Under the pieces are notes generated by a model that made no database searches, was not told where the DNA came from, and saw nothing but the letters and a program-made list of their open reading frames with translations. From the NCBI GenBank assembly GCA_022820825.1, contig JAJEEU010000057.1:1-64000 (forward strand): 64,000 nucleotides of DNA. The letters are read 5' to 3'. Below are positions 42,806 to 52,200 of this stretch, one piece after another (position 1 is the stretch's first letter; each line of letters opens with the position of its first letter). A program made the position numbers and the translations under genes. The stretch comes from Vicinamibacteria bacterium. GTDB lineage: Bacteria; Acidobacteriota; Vicinamibacteria; Vicinamibacterales; UBA8438.

Positions 42806-43395
42806 TGCGGAAACCGCGCCGGGCGGCGGTCGCCTGCGCGCCGCTGCTGGCCGTCGTCTGGCCGGCGGCTGCGGAAGCGCATCCAATGGCCGGCGTCGGC
42901 GACTTCTATGCCGGCATGCTGCACCCGCTGACCACCGTGGAGCACGTGCTGCCCCTGGCCGCGCTGGGCCTGCTGGCCGGACAGCAGCCGCGCGGCACAA
43001 CTTTGCGAGTGATCCCGGCGGTCCCGGTTGCCCTGATCGCCGGCGCCGCGCTGGCGCTGGCGCTGCCCGCGCCGCCGGACCTCCAGGCCATCACCGTCGG
43101 CTCCATGGTGGCGCTCGGCGCGCTCGTGGCGCTGGCGGCCAGCCTGCCGCCCGTGGTGGCCGTAGCGGCCGCTGCGCTGCCGGCGGCGGCCATCGGCTGG
43201 GCCAATGCAGCGGAGCTCGGGGGACAGGTGGCGGCGGCCCGTTTCGTACCCGGAGTTGCCCTGGCAGGCCTGTTGGTGGTTATCTATGGCGCCGGCTGCG
43301 TACGCGGCCTGCGCGCGCCCTGGATGCGGATGGCGTTCCGGGTGCTCGGAAGCTGGATTGCGGCGCTCGGCGTGATGACGCTCGGGCTCCAATAG
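42805..43395 (+). CDS. HupE/UreJ-family membrane protein (second of pair, divergent)
   Basis: The 196-residue product is a diverged version of the preceding gene. It has a signal-like start (PLLAVVWPAAAEAHPMAG), then GMLHPLTTVEHVLPLAALGLLAGQQ, in which the family's HPLTGxDHLL becomes HPLTTVEHVL, and five or six hydrophobic segments. The second His cluster (GHAHG) of the first copy is missing, replaced by AIGWANAAELGGQ, so metal handling may differ or be lost. It overlaps the upstream stop by one base; the two may act as a heteromeric transporter. GTG 42802 is an alternative start. Confidence 0.82.
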   Translation: MRKPRRAAVACAPLLAVVWPAAAEAHPMAGVGDFYAGMLHPLTTVEHVLPLAALGLLAGQQPRGTTLRVIPAVPVALIAGAALALALPAPPDLQAITVGSMVALGALVALAASLPPVVAVAAAALPAAAIGWANAAELGGQVAAARFVPGVALAGLLVVIYGAGCVRGLRAPWMRMAFRVLGSWIAALGVMTLGLQ

Positions 43396-43433
43396 CGCAC
43401 GCGCCCGGTTTGGACTGACACAAAGGAGATGGA

Positions 43434-44249
43434 ATGGCACCAGTGAAGGAAGCCAGCGGCATGACGCTGGCGCAACTCTACGACCTGAGCGGCAAGGTAG
43501 CCGTCGTCACCGGCGGGGCCAAGGGCATCGGCCAGGGCATCGCCAGGCGGCTGGCAGAGGCCGGTGCTTCCGTGCTCGTGGTGGATATCGACGCGGAGGG
43601 TGCGCAGGCAACCGCCGCCGGCATCGCGGACGGGGGCGGCACGGCCAGCAGCGCCGTGGCCGACCTGTCCACCGCGGACGGCGCAAGCGCCGCCGTATCC
43701 ACCGCAGTGGAGCGTTACGGCCGGATCGACATCCTCGTCAACAACGCCGGCATCTACCCCATGACGCCCTGCCTGGATCTGTCGGAGGAAGTCTGGGACC
43801 GCACGCTGGACCTGAACCTCAAGGGGCTGTTTTTCGCGTCGCAGGCGGCGGCCCGCGCGATGTCGAGTGCCGGCCACGGCGGCTCCATCGTCAACATCGC
43901 CTCGGTCGACGCGTTCAAGCCGATCGGCAATCTCGTGCACTACGACGCGTCGAAGGGCGGCGTGGTCATGCTGACCAAGTCGCTGGCCAAGGAGCTGGGA
44001 CCAATCGGCATCCGCGTCAACGCGATCGCCCCGGGCGCCATCGCCACCGCGGGTACCGAGGCCAGCATTCCGCCCGATCTGCCGGCCGACGCGCTCGCCA
44101 TGATGGAGCAGCTCAACAACGCGATGCCGCTGCGGCGCGGGGGCGAGCCGGACGATATCGCACGCGTCACGGTGTTCCTGGCGTCCCCGGCGGCGGAGTA
44201 CATGACGGGTAGCACGGTGGTTGTCGACGGCGGGATGCTGCAGATCTGA
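43434..44249 (+). CDS. short-chain dehydrogenase/reductase (3-oxoacyl-ACP-reductase/glucose-dehydrogenase-like)
   Basis: The 271-residue enzyme is a classical SDR with cofactor motif TGGAKGIG (26-33), acidic D51 in VVDIDAE favouring NAD, NNAG (103-106), S157, and Y170-x-x-x-K174 in HYDASKGG. It ends in the normal GSTVVVDGGM. It has no signal peptide and is thus cytoplasmic. The start follows AAAGGAGATGGA. It is 38 bases after the HupE pair on the same strand and converges with the PQQ remnant. The substrate is a secondary alcohol or ketone that cannot be specified. Confidence 0.92.
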   Translation: MAPVKEASGMTLAQLYDLSGKVAVVTGGAKGIGQGIARRLAEAGASVLVVDIDAEGAQATAAGIADGGGTASSAVADLSTADGASAAVSTAVERYGRIDILVNNAGIYPMTPCLDLSEEVWDRTLDLNLKGLFFASQAAARAMSSAGHGGSIVNIASVDAFKPIGNLVHYDASKGGVVMLTKSLAKELGPIGIRVNAIAPGAIATAGTEASIPPDLPADALAMMEQLNNAMPLRRGGEPDDIARVTVFLASPAAEYMTGSTVVVDGGMLQI

Positions 44250-44256
44250 CGCCGCC

Positions 44257-44628
44257 TTACGGCAGGCCCAGCGCCACCCACTCGGCGGCCGATCGGCCCA
44301 CACCGGCAACCGTCAGCAGGATGTACTGCCGGCCGCCGGCCATGTAGGTCATGGGCGCGGAGCTGACCCCACCGGCCAGCTCCGTTTCCCACACGACCTC
44401 GCCGCTGGCCTTGTCCCAGGCGCGAAACATCCTTCCCGCACCCGGGTTGAACGGGTTCGAGTTCTCGCCGGCGAACAGCAGCGTCGCGGTGAGCAGGAGC
44501 GACGGCGCGGACAGCGTGCTCGGCTCCCCCAGCGGCGGCAGGCTCGGGATCGGCGGCTGCGGCCGGCGCGCCGCCCCGGCCCTGTCCCGCGACACCGACC
44601 GCAAGGGCGGGCACGAGCGCCATGACAA
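44257..44628 (-). pseudogene. remnant of a PQQ dehydrogenase (C-terminal blade only)
   Basis: The last about 105 codons match the end of the window's PQQ dehydrogenases. [19 protein letters not shown] corresponds to LDLPPLGDGTIGGPLLTKT of the intact genes. It is followed by [20 protein letters not shown] and [17 protein letters not shown]. The first 600 or so residues are absent. In a different frame, an ATG at 44621-44623 opens a signal-peptide-like [20 protein letters not shown], so the remnant may be the fused two ends of a once full gene after a large deletion and a frameshift. It converges on the SDR gene and is divergent from the intact PQQ protein at 44744. Confidence 0.65.
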
Positions 44629-44743
44629 CGGTCAACTGGACGCAACCTCTCGACGGCAACGGCGCCTGCTGCACGCAAGCAGTTTGCCACACGGCGCGGA
44701 ACGCCAGCGTGCGGGCTGCTACAATCCGGCGAGCAGCGGCGCG

Positions 44744-46498
44744 ATGACGGCACGCAGACGCACGGCCTGGATCGGCGGCCTCGCCATCCTGGGCGCCCTG
44801 TGCGTCCTGGCGGGCGGGCCGCCGCCGGCCGCGCTGCAGGCCGCCGCACAGGCGCCGCGGCAGCCTGCCGAACCCCTGGCGCTCACACCGGTCACCGACG
44901 CGATGCTCCGGGAGCCGCCGCCCGACGCCTGGCTGATGTACCGGCGCACGTACGACGGCTGGGGCTACAGCCCGCTGGACCAGATCGATCGGACCAACGT
45001 GGGACGCCTGCGCCTCGCGTGGGTCTGGTCGATGGAGGACGGCCGCAACCAGCCGACGCCAATCGTGCACGACGGGATCATGTTCCTCGCCAACCCGCGC
45101 GGCGTCGTGCAGGCGCTCGACGCGCGCACCGGCACCGGCCTCTGGGAATACCGCCGCGAATACCCCGAGGGCTTCGGGGGCGGCGAACGCGGCATGCGGA
45201 ACTTCGCGCTGCACGGCAACCGGCTCGTGCTGTCCACGGCGGACGCCGCCATGATCGCGCTGGACGCGCGTACGGGTGAGCTCGTCTGGGAGACCCAGGT
45301 GGCCGATCCCGCGCTGGGCTACAACAACACGGCCGGCCCGCTCGTCGTCCGCGGCAAGGCGATCAACGGCATCAACGGCTGCAGCCGGTTCCAGCCGGAC
45401 AGTTGCTTCATCACGGCGCACGACGTGGAGACCGGCGAAGAGGTCTGGCGCACGTTCACCATCGCCCGCCCCGGCGAGCCGGGCGGCGACACCTGGGGCG
45501 ACCTGCCGCTGGAGCTGCGCGGCGGCGGCGACTCGTGGATCGCCGGCAGCTACGACCCGCAGCTCGACCTGCTCTACTGGGGCGTGGCGCAGGCGAAGCC
45601 GTGGGTGCCGGCCAGCCGCGGGCTGACCACCGCCGACGCCGTGCTGTACACCAACTCCACGCTGGCGCTCGATCCGGACACCGGCGAGATCGTCTGGTAC
45701 TTCCAGCACGTGCCGGGCGAAGCGCTCGACCTCGACGAGGGTTACGAGAAGGTGCTGATCGACAGCAACGGCCGGGGAGCGCTCTATACCATCGGCAAGC
45801 ACGGCATCCTGTGGAAGCTCGACCGCGAGACGGGCGCGTTCCTCGACCACAAGGAGACCGTCTTTCAGAACGTCTTCTCGCACATCGATCCGCGGACCGG
45901 CGCGGTGACGTACCGCGACGACATCGCCGCCGCGGGCGTCGGCGACTGGGTGTCGGTCTGCCCCAGCACGGCGGGCGGCAACAACTGGCAGGCAATCGCC
46001 TACAGCCCGGAAGCGCGGCGGCTGGTCATCCCGCTCAGCCAGAGCTGCATGGAGCTCGCCGGGCGTGAGGTGGTGCTGGAGGTCGGCTCGGGCGGCACCC
46101 AGGCCGATCGCCTCTGGTTCGAGATGCCGGGCACCGACGGCAAACTGGGCAAGCTGGCGGCGTACGACGTCGATACGCTCGAAGAAACGTGGTCGATCGA
46201 GCAGCGGGCCGCCTTCATCACCGGCATACTGACCACCGCGGGGGGACTGGCGTTCGCCGGCGACGTGAACCGGTGGATCCGGGCCCACGACGTGCGGGAC
46301 GGCACCGTGCTGTGGGAAAGGCGGCTGGGCACGTCGGTGCAGGGCTTTCCGATCAGCTACGCGGTCGACGGCCGGCAGTACATCGCGGTCCCGACCGGCC
46401 TGGGCGGCGGCAGCCCGCGGCGCGTGCCCGACCTGCTGTCGCCCGAGATTCGTTACCCCCGCACCGGCAACGCCCTGTACGTATTCACGCTGGACTAG
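44744..46498 (+). CDS. exported PQQ-type dehydrogenase without haem domain
   Basis: The 584-residue protein has a signal peptide ([16 protein letters not shown]) and a PQQ propeller closely related to the second part of the fusion at 28653. Both share SPLDQ, TPxVHDGxMFLANP, INGxNGC, ITxHDxxTGEE, AQAKPW, TNSTLALxP and GxExLDLD. It lacks the cytochrome domain, so it needs a separate electron acceptor. Cys residues occur singly, with no vicinal CC of methanol dehydrogenase. A TACAAT -10-like box lies at 44720-44725. It leads a unit with the cyclase-family and SDR genes (28- and 29-base gaps). An alcohol dehydrogenase role is likely. Confidence 0.87.
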   Translation: MTARRRTAWIGGLAILGALCVLAGGPPPAALQAAAQAPRQPAEPLALTPVTDAMLREPPPDAWLMYRRTYDGWGYSPLDQIDRTNVGRLRLAWVWSMEDGRNQPTPIVHDGIMFLANPRGVVQALDARTGTGLWEYRREYPEGFGGGERGMRNFALHGNRLVLSTADAAMIALDARTGELVWETQVADPALGYNNTAGPLVVRGKAINGINGCSRFQPDSCFITAHDVETGEEVWRTFTIARPGEPGGDTWGDLPLELRGGGDSWIAGSYDPQLDLLYWGVAQAKPWVPASRGLTTADAVLYTNSTLALDPDTGEIVWYFQHVPGEALDLDEGYEKVLIDSNGRGALYTIGKHGILWKLDRETGAFLDHKETVFQNVFSHIDPRTGAVTYRDDIAAAGVGDWVSVCPSTAGGNNWQAIAYSPEARRLVIPLSQSCMELAGREVVLEVGSGGTQADRLWFEMPGTDGKLGKLAAYDVDTLEETWSIEQRAAFITGILTTAGGLAFAGDVNRWIRAHDVRDGTVLWERRLGTSVQGFPISYAVDGRQYIAVPTGLGGGSPRRVPDLLSPEIRYPRTGNALYVFTLD

Positions 46499-46526
46499 GC
46501 AATCGGTCACAGGGAGAACTGACGCC

Positions 46527-47528
46527 ATGCACGTATCCGCGCCGTGCGGCAGGCTGGCTCTGGCGGCGGCGGTCGCAGTAGCCGTCACCGCCGCGTTGCC
46601 CGCGCAGGGCACCCGCCCGCAGACCGTCACGCCCGCGCAGATCGACACCTGGAAGCAGGAGCTCAGCAACTGGGGACGCTGGGGCGAAGACGACCAGAAG
46701 GGTGCGCTGAACCTCATCACGCGCGCAAAGCGCCGGGCTGCGGCGGACCTGGTGCAGGAAGGATTCTCGGTGTCGCTCGCGCGGCGGGCCGACTACGAGA
46801 GCAACCTGGACACCGAGATCAACATCCCCGGCACCGGGCCGTACGTACGCAACATGACCCGGCCCACGCTCGACTGGTTCGAGCTGCGCTATCACGGCTG
46901 GGCGCACACGCATATCGACTCGCTGGCCCACGGTACCGACAACGACGTGTCGTACAACGGCTACGTCGACGACGACGAGGCCGTGATGACCACGGGCCAG
47001 CCGCGGAACGCGATCGACGTGGCCGAGCACGGCATCTTCACGCGCGGCGTCCTGATGGACATCCCGCGGCTGAAGGGCGTGCCGTACCTCGATCCGGGCG
47101 AGCGGATCTACCCCGCAGACCTGGAGGCGTGGGAGCGGCAGGCCGGCATGCGGGTGGCCGCGGGCGACGCGCTCTTCATCCGCACGGGGCGCTGGGCGCG
47201 GCGCGAGGCGCTCGGGGCCTGGAACGCCCGCGAGCACAGCGCCGGCCTCGACGCGTCGGTCATCCCCTGGCTGCGGGAACGCGACATCGCCATCCTGGCC
47301 GGCGAGTCGCCGCAGGACGCCGTGCCGCCGGGCGGCGAGCTGACCGGCCTGCCGGTCCACAACTTCGCCCTGGTGTACCTGGGCGTGCACCTGTTCGACA
47401 ACGTCGCACTGGACGACCTGGCCGACGCCGCGGCGGCGCGCAACCGCTGGGAGTTCCTGCTGACCGTGGCGCCGCTGCGGATGGTGGGCGGCACCGGCTC
47501 GCCGATCAATCCGATAGCGACGTTCTGA
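46527..47528 (+). CDS. exported cyclase-family (kynurenine formamidase-like) hydrolase
   Basis: The 333-residue product has a signal peptide (LALAAAVAVAVTAALPAQG) and the metal-binding signature of the cyclase family, here HGWAHTHIDSLAH, with H127, H129, D131 and H135 as zinc or manganese ligands. Other blocks are GALNLIT, RGVLMDIPRLKG and NFALVYLGVHLFDN. Cytoplasmic members hydrolyse N-formylkynurenine or isatin; this one appears exported, as do many in Acidobacteria. It lies between a PQQ dehydrogenase and an SDR on one strand, probably one pathway. The substrate, probably a cyclic amide or lactone, is unknown. Confidence 0.88.
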   Translation: MHVSAPCGRLALAAAVAVAVTAALPAQGTRPQTVTPAQIDTWKQELSNWGRWGEDDQKGALNLITRAKRRAAADLVQEGFSVSLARRADYESNLDTEINIPGTGPYVRNMTRPTLDWFELRYHGWAHTHIDSLAHGTDNDVSYNGYVDDDEAVMTTGQPRNAIDVAEHGIFTRGVLMDIPRLKGVPYLDPGERIYPADLEAWERQAGMRVAAGDALFIRTGRWARREALGAWNAREHSAGLDASVIPWLRERDIAILAGESPQDAVPPGGELTGLPVHNFALVYLGVHLFDNVALDDLADAAAARNRWEFLLTVAPLRMVGGTGSPINPIATF

Positions 47529-47557
47529 CCACGGCAACACGACGACACGAGGAGCAA

Positions 47558-48406
47558 ATGGGAGCGCTTGACGGACAAGTAGCGATTGTCACCGGCGCCA
47601 GCCGGAGCATCGGCAAGGGCTGCGCGCTGGAGCTGGGCGCGGCGGGGGCGACGGTGTACGCCACCGGGCGCACGCTGAAGGAGGGCGACGCCGCGTTGCC
47701 GGGCAGCCTGGAATCGACGGCGCGCGAGGTGGACGCGCTCGGCGGGCGCGGCATCGGCGTCGCCTGCGACCACCGCGACGACGCCCAGGTGGCCACCCTG
47801 TTCGAGCGGGTCGCGGACGAGTGCGGGCGCCTCGACGTGCTCGTGAACAACGCGTTCCTGATCCCGCCCGAGCTGGTCTCCGGGCTGCCGTTCTGGGAGA
47901 CGCCGCTGTCGAACTGGGACGACATGATCGACGTGGGCACGCGCTCGGCGTACGCCGCCACCTGGCACGCGGCGAAGCCGATGGTGGCCGCAAGGCGGGG
48001 CCTGATCGTGAACGTCAGCTCATCCGGGGCCGTCGGTTTCGCCTGGCACGTGGCGTACGGCGTGGGCAAGTGCGCGCTGGACCGCATCACCGCCGACACC
48101 GCCCACCAGCTCCGCGAGCACGGCGTGGCCGCCGTATCGCTCTGGCCGGGTCTGGTCTACAACGAGCGGCTGCAGCAGGCGCCGAACGTGGAGCAGATGT
48201 TCGACCTGAGCGGCGCCGAATCGCCGCGGTTCTGCGGGCGGGCCGTGACGGCGCTGGCGAGCGACCCCGAGGTCCTGCAACTGTCCGGCAGCGCGGTGTC
48301 GGCGCGCGAGCTGGCCGACAAGTACGGCTTCACCGACGTGGACGGCCGCCTGCCGAAGGGCCCGCTGTCGCACGCCGCCCGGACGGACGCAGCGGGACAG
48401 GACTGA
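47558..48406 (+). CDS. short-chain dehydrogenase/reductase, DHRS1-like
   Basis: The 282-residue protein is a classical SDR with cofactor motif TGASRSIG (12-19), GRT after beta-2 suggesting NADP, VNNAF in place of NNAG, S154/S155, and Y167-x-x-x-K171 (AYGVGKCALDR). The overall pattern, including FWETPLSNWDDM and SLWPG, follows the DHRS1 group, whose natural substrates are poorly known. There is no signal peptide. It is the third gene behind the PQQ protein and cyclase, with an AGGAGC site. It converges with the third FEGW gene with 12 bases between the ends. Confidence 0.9.
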   Translation: MGALDGQVAIVTGASRSIGKGCALELGAAGATVYATGRTLKEGDAALPGSLESTAREVDALGGRGIGVACDHRDDAQVATLFERVADECGRLDVLVNNAFLIPPELVSGLPFWETPLSNWDDMIDVGTRSAYAATWHAAKPMVAARRGLIVNVSSSGAVGFAWHVAYGVGKCALDRITADTAHQLREHGVAAVSLWPGLVYNERLQQAPNVEQMFDLSGAESPRFCGRAVTALASDPEVLQLSGSAVSARELADKYGFTDVDGRLPKGPLSHAARTDAAGQD

Positions 48407-48418
48407 GCCGTCTGTACG

Positions 48419-49309
48419 TCAACGGCTGACGACGAACGTCACATCCGCCGCACTCGAGAGCCCCCCGTCGTGGGCAAGTGCCCGCAATACGTACGTTCCC
48501 GGCTCCTCGAACGTCGCGCGCACCACCCACTTGCCGTCCGGGGGCACGGGAGGCGTCTCCCAGCCCATCGAGTAGGGTGAGTTGCGGCCGTCGCGCAGGT
48601 CCTCCCAGGCGCTGAACTGAGGCGGGTCGAACGTTACCCTGCCCGACCCGCGATACACGAACCAACTGAATCGGAGACCCTCCGCGTTGTGCGGCACGCC
48701 GGCAACCGACGTGCCGATCGGCGGCATCGGGTTCGGCTCCGGAATGCCGTCATCGCTGGCGACCGCGGTCAACGTGACGGGGCTGCCGGCCATGACCTGC
48801 CGCGTCGGCTCTCCGGCGACCGTCAGGACCGGCGCATCGTTGCTGGCGCCGGTGAGCGGCCCGCCGGTGTTGGCCTGCAGCACCGCGTCGTCGATGAAGT
48901 AATCCGGGTGGAGCGTCCCGTACGCCCGCTCGGCCTTGCCGCGAACGACCAGCGTCCATACCAGCTCTCTGTTGCCGAAATCGTGCGGCACGCGAATCCG
49001 GAACAGGAAGCGGGTGCGCTGGGGGTAGAAGTGCGTCGGCTGCCCCTGATCGGGACCTCCCGGCTCGATGGCGTTGTGCGGGCCGATCGGGACATCGACG
49101 GCATCCCAGTTGCGGCTGAAGTAGCCGAACACCAGGCTGAACGAGCCATCCGGATTCTGCTCCCAGCCTTCATAGACGGGCGCGATGGTCCGGTCGCCGC
49201 GGCCTGCTGACACCTGTGCTGCGCCGGTTTCCACCAGCGCCGTCGCCACGAGGATGGCCGCGGCTGCAAGCGTTGGACACACGGTGGCAAGGAAGTGTTG
49301 GAATCGCAT
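48419..49309 (-). CDS. secreted FEGW-family protein, partner of monooxygenase copy 3
   Basis: The 296-residue protein has a signal peptide (TLAAAAILVATALVETGAAQ). The family core is RTIAPVYEGWEQNPDGSFSL, VFGYFSRN, IGPHNAIEPGGPDQGQPTHF, YPQRTRFLFRIRVPHDFG and ELVWTLVVRG. It is followed by AGSPVTLTAVASDDGIPEP and the Ig-like FEEPGTYVLRALAHDGG. Three ATGs (49309, 49318, 49333) could start it; the last gives the normal leader length. It follows the monooxygenase by 66 bases on the same strand and is the last gene of the 53244-48419 unit. The function is unknown. Confidence 0.82.
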   Translation of the reverse strand: MRFQHFLATVCPTLAAAAILVATALVETGAAQVSAGRGDRTIAPVYEGWEQNPDGSFSLVFGYFSRNWDAVDVPIGPHNAIEPGGPDQGQPTHFYPQRTRFLFRIRVPHDFGNRELVWTLVVRGKAERAYGTLHPDYFIDDAVLQANTGGPLTGASNDAPVLTVAGEPTRQVMAGSPVTLTAVASDDGIPEPNPMPPIGTSVAGVPHNAEGLRFSWFVYRGSGRVTFDPPQFSAWEDLRDGRNSPYSMGWETPPVPPDGKWVVRATFEEPGTYVLRALAHDGGLSSAADVTFVVSR

Positions 49310-49375
49310 CCCGCACATGATGCAGCGCAGCATCCGTCACGTCTTCCGGCTTCGGTCCAGACTCCGGGGAGCGGG

Positions 49376-50839
49376 CTATTGCTGGCCGGAGGTTACAACC
49401 GCTTGCACGGCCCTGCCGTACTCGCACAACGGGCAGCCGATTACGGTCTGGCCGTCCGCCAGCCCGAGATTATCGAGCCGCTCGGCCATCTCCTCCTCGA
49501 ACTCTTCGTCGGTCAGGTGGATCCCCCGCAGGATGCTGATCGACATATTGTCCATGGTGCGGTGGCCAAGACCCGTCCAGTTCCTCGGATCGGCAACGTT
49601 CCGGTTCGCCGGCGTGGTGTCGAAATAGCCCGTGCTGCGCAGGATGGTCCCCTTCGGGAGCAGCGGCGCCGCGTCGTCCGCGTAGTTGTAGGTCCTCACC
49701 CAGCCGTGGTTGTATCCGGCGCAACTCAGCGTTTCAGCCGTATTCTGCCAAATCGCGTCCAGACACATCCGCACTCCCGCGGCATGCATGTGCGGCTCGA
49801 ACGCGATGATCTTCGTGTGCTCCGGAAGCACGAGGAAACCCTCGAACTTCTGGTTCGCCTCCATGCCCCTGATGTCGAGCAGGCGCGTGTCGACGTTGAG
49901 CCCCACGAACCGTTTTGTCGGCCGATAGCCCCTGGGGTGGAACCGGAAGCCGAAGTCCAGGCGCGCCCTGGTGTGCTTGCCGATGGCATGCAGGTGTGCG
50001 TTGACGAACATCAGCGACGAGCCCGCTTTCAGCAGCCTGCCGGCCTCCGCATCGAACACGTCGGGATTGCGCCCCACTTCATGCAGGGGCCAGATGCCGC
50101 CGCCCTCATCCTCAGGCAGGGGCCGCCCTTCGGCGCTCACCGGCATCCAGGCCAGATGGTGCACGATCGCCCGCCCGCCGGTAGTCCGCCAGTCACCCGC
50201 CGGTTCGGCGCCGTCGGGCTCGGTCGGCTCGGCCACTTCCTTCACCTCGACCGAGGCGACATAGCGGTTCTCGGTCAGCCCGGTCGGCGTGGCGCCGATC
50301 GGCCCCCACCAGTCGGGTGACTGGGCCGGCATCTCGAAGCTCGGTGACGAGACGATCAGGTCCGGCTGCCCGAGCAACCACTCGCTTGCGTCGGCGAAAA
50401 TCCGCGGCGGAGGCATGTCGGCCGGGTTGCCCCGGGCCGCGCCGCCGTCGACCCAGGCGGCGATCTTCGCAATTTCGTCCTCCGTCAGCGAGAAGTCATC
50501 CCTGAACTGCTGGATGCCGATGTCCCGCTCGATGAACCAGGGAGGCATGGCCTCGGGTTTGTCGCGCAAACCGGTTCGGTACTTGATGGAGCGCGCCCAT
50601 GGACGCACCTCTTCGTACGTGACCAGCGACATCGGCGCCAGCGCACCCGGGCGATGGCAGTTCTGGCACTTCTGCTGCAGAATCGGGGCGATGTCCTTCG
50701 TAAAGGTCACCTCCGCAGACGGCGGACCGTCGGGCGCCTCCTGCGCCATAGCCGACCATGGCAGCATCACCAGCGCCGACGGGACGACCACCGCCCACGC
50801 CACGCGCCCCGCCGACCTTCGTTGCAGGTTCCACTGCAT
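49376..50839 (-). CDS. secreted cytochrome c / PHM-DBM-like copper monooxygenase fusion (copy 3)
   Basis: The 487-residue product has a signal peptide (VAWAVVVPSALVMLPWS) and haem motif C58-x-x-C61-H62 (CQNCHRPGALAPMSLV) with MPPWF. The copper-ligand candidates are H227-H228 (IVHHLAW), H282-x-H284 (NAHLH), H350-x-H352 (EPHMH) and M432 (MDNM). GYNHGWVRTY and PLLPKGT are shared by most copies. A tail IGCPLCEYG adds a C469-x-x-C472 pair absent from copies 1, 2 and 4. It starts 2 bases after the sGDH-like gene and is followed by its FEGW partner, giving an operon DUF3500 - sGDH - monooxygenase - FEGW. Confidence 0.86.
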   Translation of the reverse strand: MQWNLQRRSAGRVAWAVVVPSALVMLPWSAMAQEAPDGPPSAEVTFTKDIAPILQQKCQNCHRPGALAPMSLVTYEEVRPWARSIKYRTGLRDKPEAMPPWFIERDIGIQQFRDDFSLTEDEIAKIAAWVDGGAARGNPADMPPPRIFADASEWLLGQPDLIVSSPSFEMPAQSPDWWGPIGATPTGLTENRYVASVEVKEVAEPTEPDGAEPAGDWRTTGGRAIVHHLAWMPVSAEGRPLPEDEGGGIWPLHEVGRNPDVFDAEAGRLLKAGSSLMFVNAHLHAIGKHTRARLDFGFRFHPRGYRPTKRFVGLNVDTRLLDIRGMEANQKFEGFLVLPEHTKIIAFEPHMHAAGVRMCLDAIWQNTAETLSCAGYNHGWVRTYNYADDAAPLLPKGTILRSTGYFDTTPANRNVADPRNWTGLGHRTMDNMSISILRGIHLTDEEFEEEMAERLDNLGLADGQTVIGCPLCEYGRAVQAVVTSGQQ

Positions 50840-50841
50840 GA

Positions 50842-52194
50842 CTACCTCTCCCGGCTTGTTCGACCCGGCGGCGCCGTTTCGACAGGTTCGAGCCGCAGCA
50901 CGGCGCCTTCCGCCGCGTCGACCGTGACATACAACAGTCCGTCGGGCCCCTGCTTGACGTCGCGGATGCGGCGCTGGAGCTCGTGCAGCAGCGTCCAGTT
51001 GCCCGCGCGCTGCGGGTTTCCGCTGCCGGTCAATTCGATGCGGTGCAACTGGCGCGCACCCAGATACGAGCCTGCGCCGAGCGCGCCGACGAATATGTTG
51101 CCCTGCCAGTCCGGAAACCTGTCGCCCGTGTAGATCAGGATTCCGCCTACCGCCGGCGAGGGATTCCAGAACAGGAACGGCTCCTCCATGCCCTCCAACC
51201 GGCGGTCTCCGGAGCCGACCGGCTGGTTGCTGTACTCGCGGCCGTACGAGATGACCGGCCACCCGTAGTTCCTGCCGGCCTCGATGATATTGATCTCGTC
51301 GCCGCCCATCGGCCCGTGTTCGGTTTCCCAGATCTCTCCGGTCTCCGGGTGCACGAACAGACCTACCGCGTTGCGGATGCCGAGCGCATAGATCTCGGGC
51401 CGGTAACCGGGCCGGCCCACGAAGGGATTGTCGGCCGGGACGGTGCCGTCGTCGTTGAGACGCAAGATCTTGCCGGCATGCGTGGCGGGGTCCTGCGGCG
51501 CATCGCCGCGCGGCATGCCAATCGTCATGATAATCGTGCCGTCGCGGGCGAATGCGACGCGCGATGCGCAGGCCGCTCCGCACCGTATGTCCGACACGAA
51601 GACGTCCTGGACGTCGGCGAGGGCGGCGCCGCCCGCGAACCGGGCGCGCGCCAGAGCGACCGTGTTCCTCACTTCCGGCCGCGCGGACTCGGCCCGGGGC
51701 GCCGGCACCGCCTTCGTATAGGTGAGATAGACGAAGTGGTTGTCGGCATACCGCGGATGGAGCACGACATCCATCAGGCCCGCACGCCACGCCTGCGTTG
51801 TGGCCTTCGGCACGCCGCCGATCGGCTCCGGATCGAGCGCGCCGTTGCGGATAATCCGCAGCCGTCCTTCCAGTTCGGTGACCAGTATATCGCCGTGCGG
51901 AAGGAGCGCGAGTGACCAGGGATGCCTCAGCCCCGCGATGGGTACAACGCGGAAGGGGCGCCCGCTCGAGTCCTTGAAGATCTCGGGGCCGCTGGGGAGG
52001 GGCACGGCGGGCCGGTCGGCGCCCCGGGCGGCGTCCAGGGCAGCCGCAGACGGGGCCGGATCCGCTGCGGCCTGCTCTGCCTGCTGCGCGGCGACGCCGT
52101 GTTCAGCAGCAGGCACACTCCATGCGAAGACCAGGATGGAGAGGGCGATGGCGGCGCGCCTTACCGGTCGCTGTGCGACGCGGGGTGTCGCCAC
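50842..52194 (-). CDS. PQQ-dependent sugar dehydrogenase (soluble GDH/Asd family)
   Basis: The 450-residue protein has a signal peptide (AAIALSILVFAWSVPAA) and the six-bladed soluble glucose-dehydrogenase fold. Landmarks are LRHPWSLALLPHGDILVTE, GLMDVVLHPRYADNHFVYLTY, DPATHAGKILRLNDDGTVP, IYALGIRNAVGLFVHPETG, WETEHGPMGGDEINII and NYGWPVISYG. The H-G-P/GGDEIN block matches the PQQ and calcium site region. The family oxidises aldose sugars to lactones in the periplasm. It is second in the operon, 6 bases after the DUF3500 gene and 2 before the monooxygenase, so the oxidases may share an electron chain. The exact sugar is unknown. Confidence 0.9.
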   Translation of the reverse strand: MATPRVAQRPVRRAAIALSILVFAWSVPAAEHGVAAQQAEQAAADPAPSAAALDAARGADRPAVPLPSGPEIFKDSSGRPFRVVPIAGLRHPWSLALLPHGDILVTELEGRLRIIRNGALDPEPIGGVPKATTQAWRAGLMDVVLHPRYADNHFVYLTYTKAVPAPRAESARPEVRNTVALARARFAGGAALADVQDVFVSDIRCGAACASRVAFARDGTIIMTIGMPRGDAPQDPATHAGKILRLNDDGTVPADNPFVGRPGYRPEIYALGIRNAVGLFVHPETGEIWETEHGPMGGDEINIIEAGRNYGWPVISYGREYSNQPVGSGDRRLEGMEEPFLFWNPSPAVGGILIYTGDRFPDWQGNIFVGALGAGSYLGARQLHRIELTGSGNPQRAGNWTLLHELQRRIRDVKQGPDGLLYVTVDAAEGAVLRLEPVETAPPGRTSRER

Positions 52195-52200
52195 GGGCTG

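Noticed and set aside
44351-44743. N-terminal extension of the PQQ protein at 44744 back to 44351
   Set aside because: The extension is opposite the PQQ remnant and lacks protein-like features; the ATG at 44744 begins a normal signal peptide.
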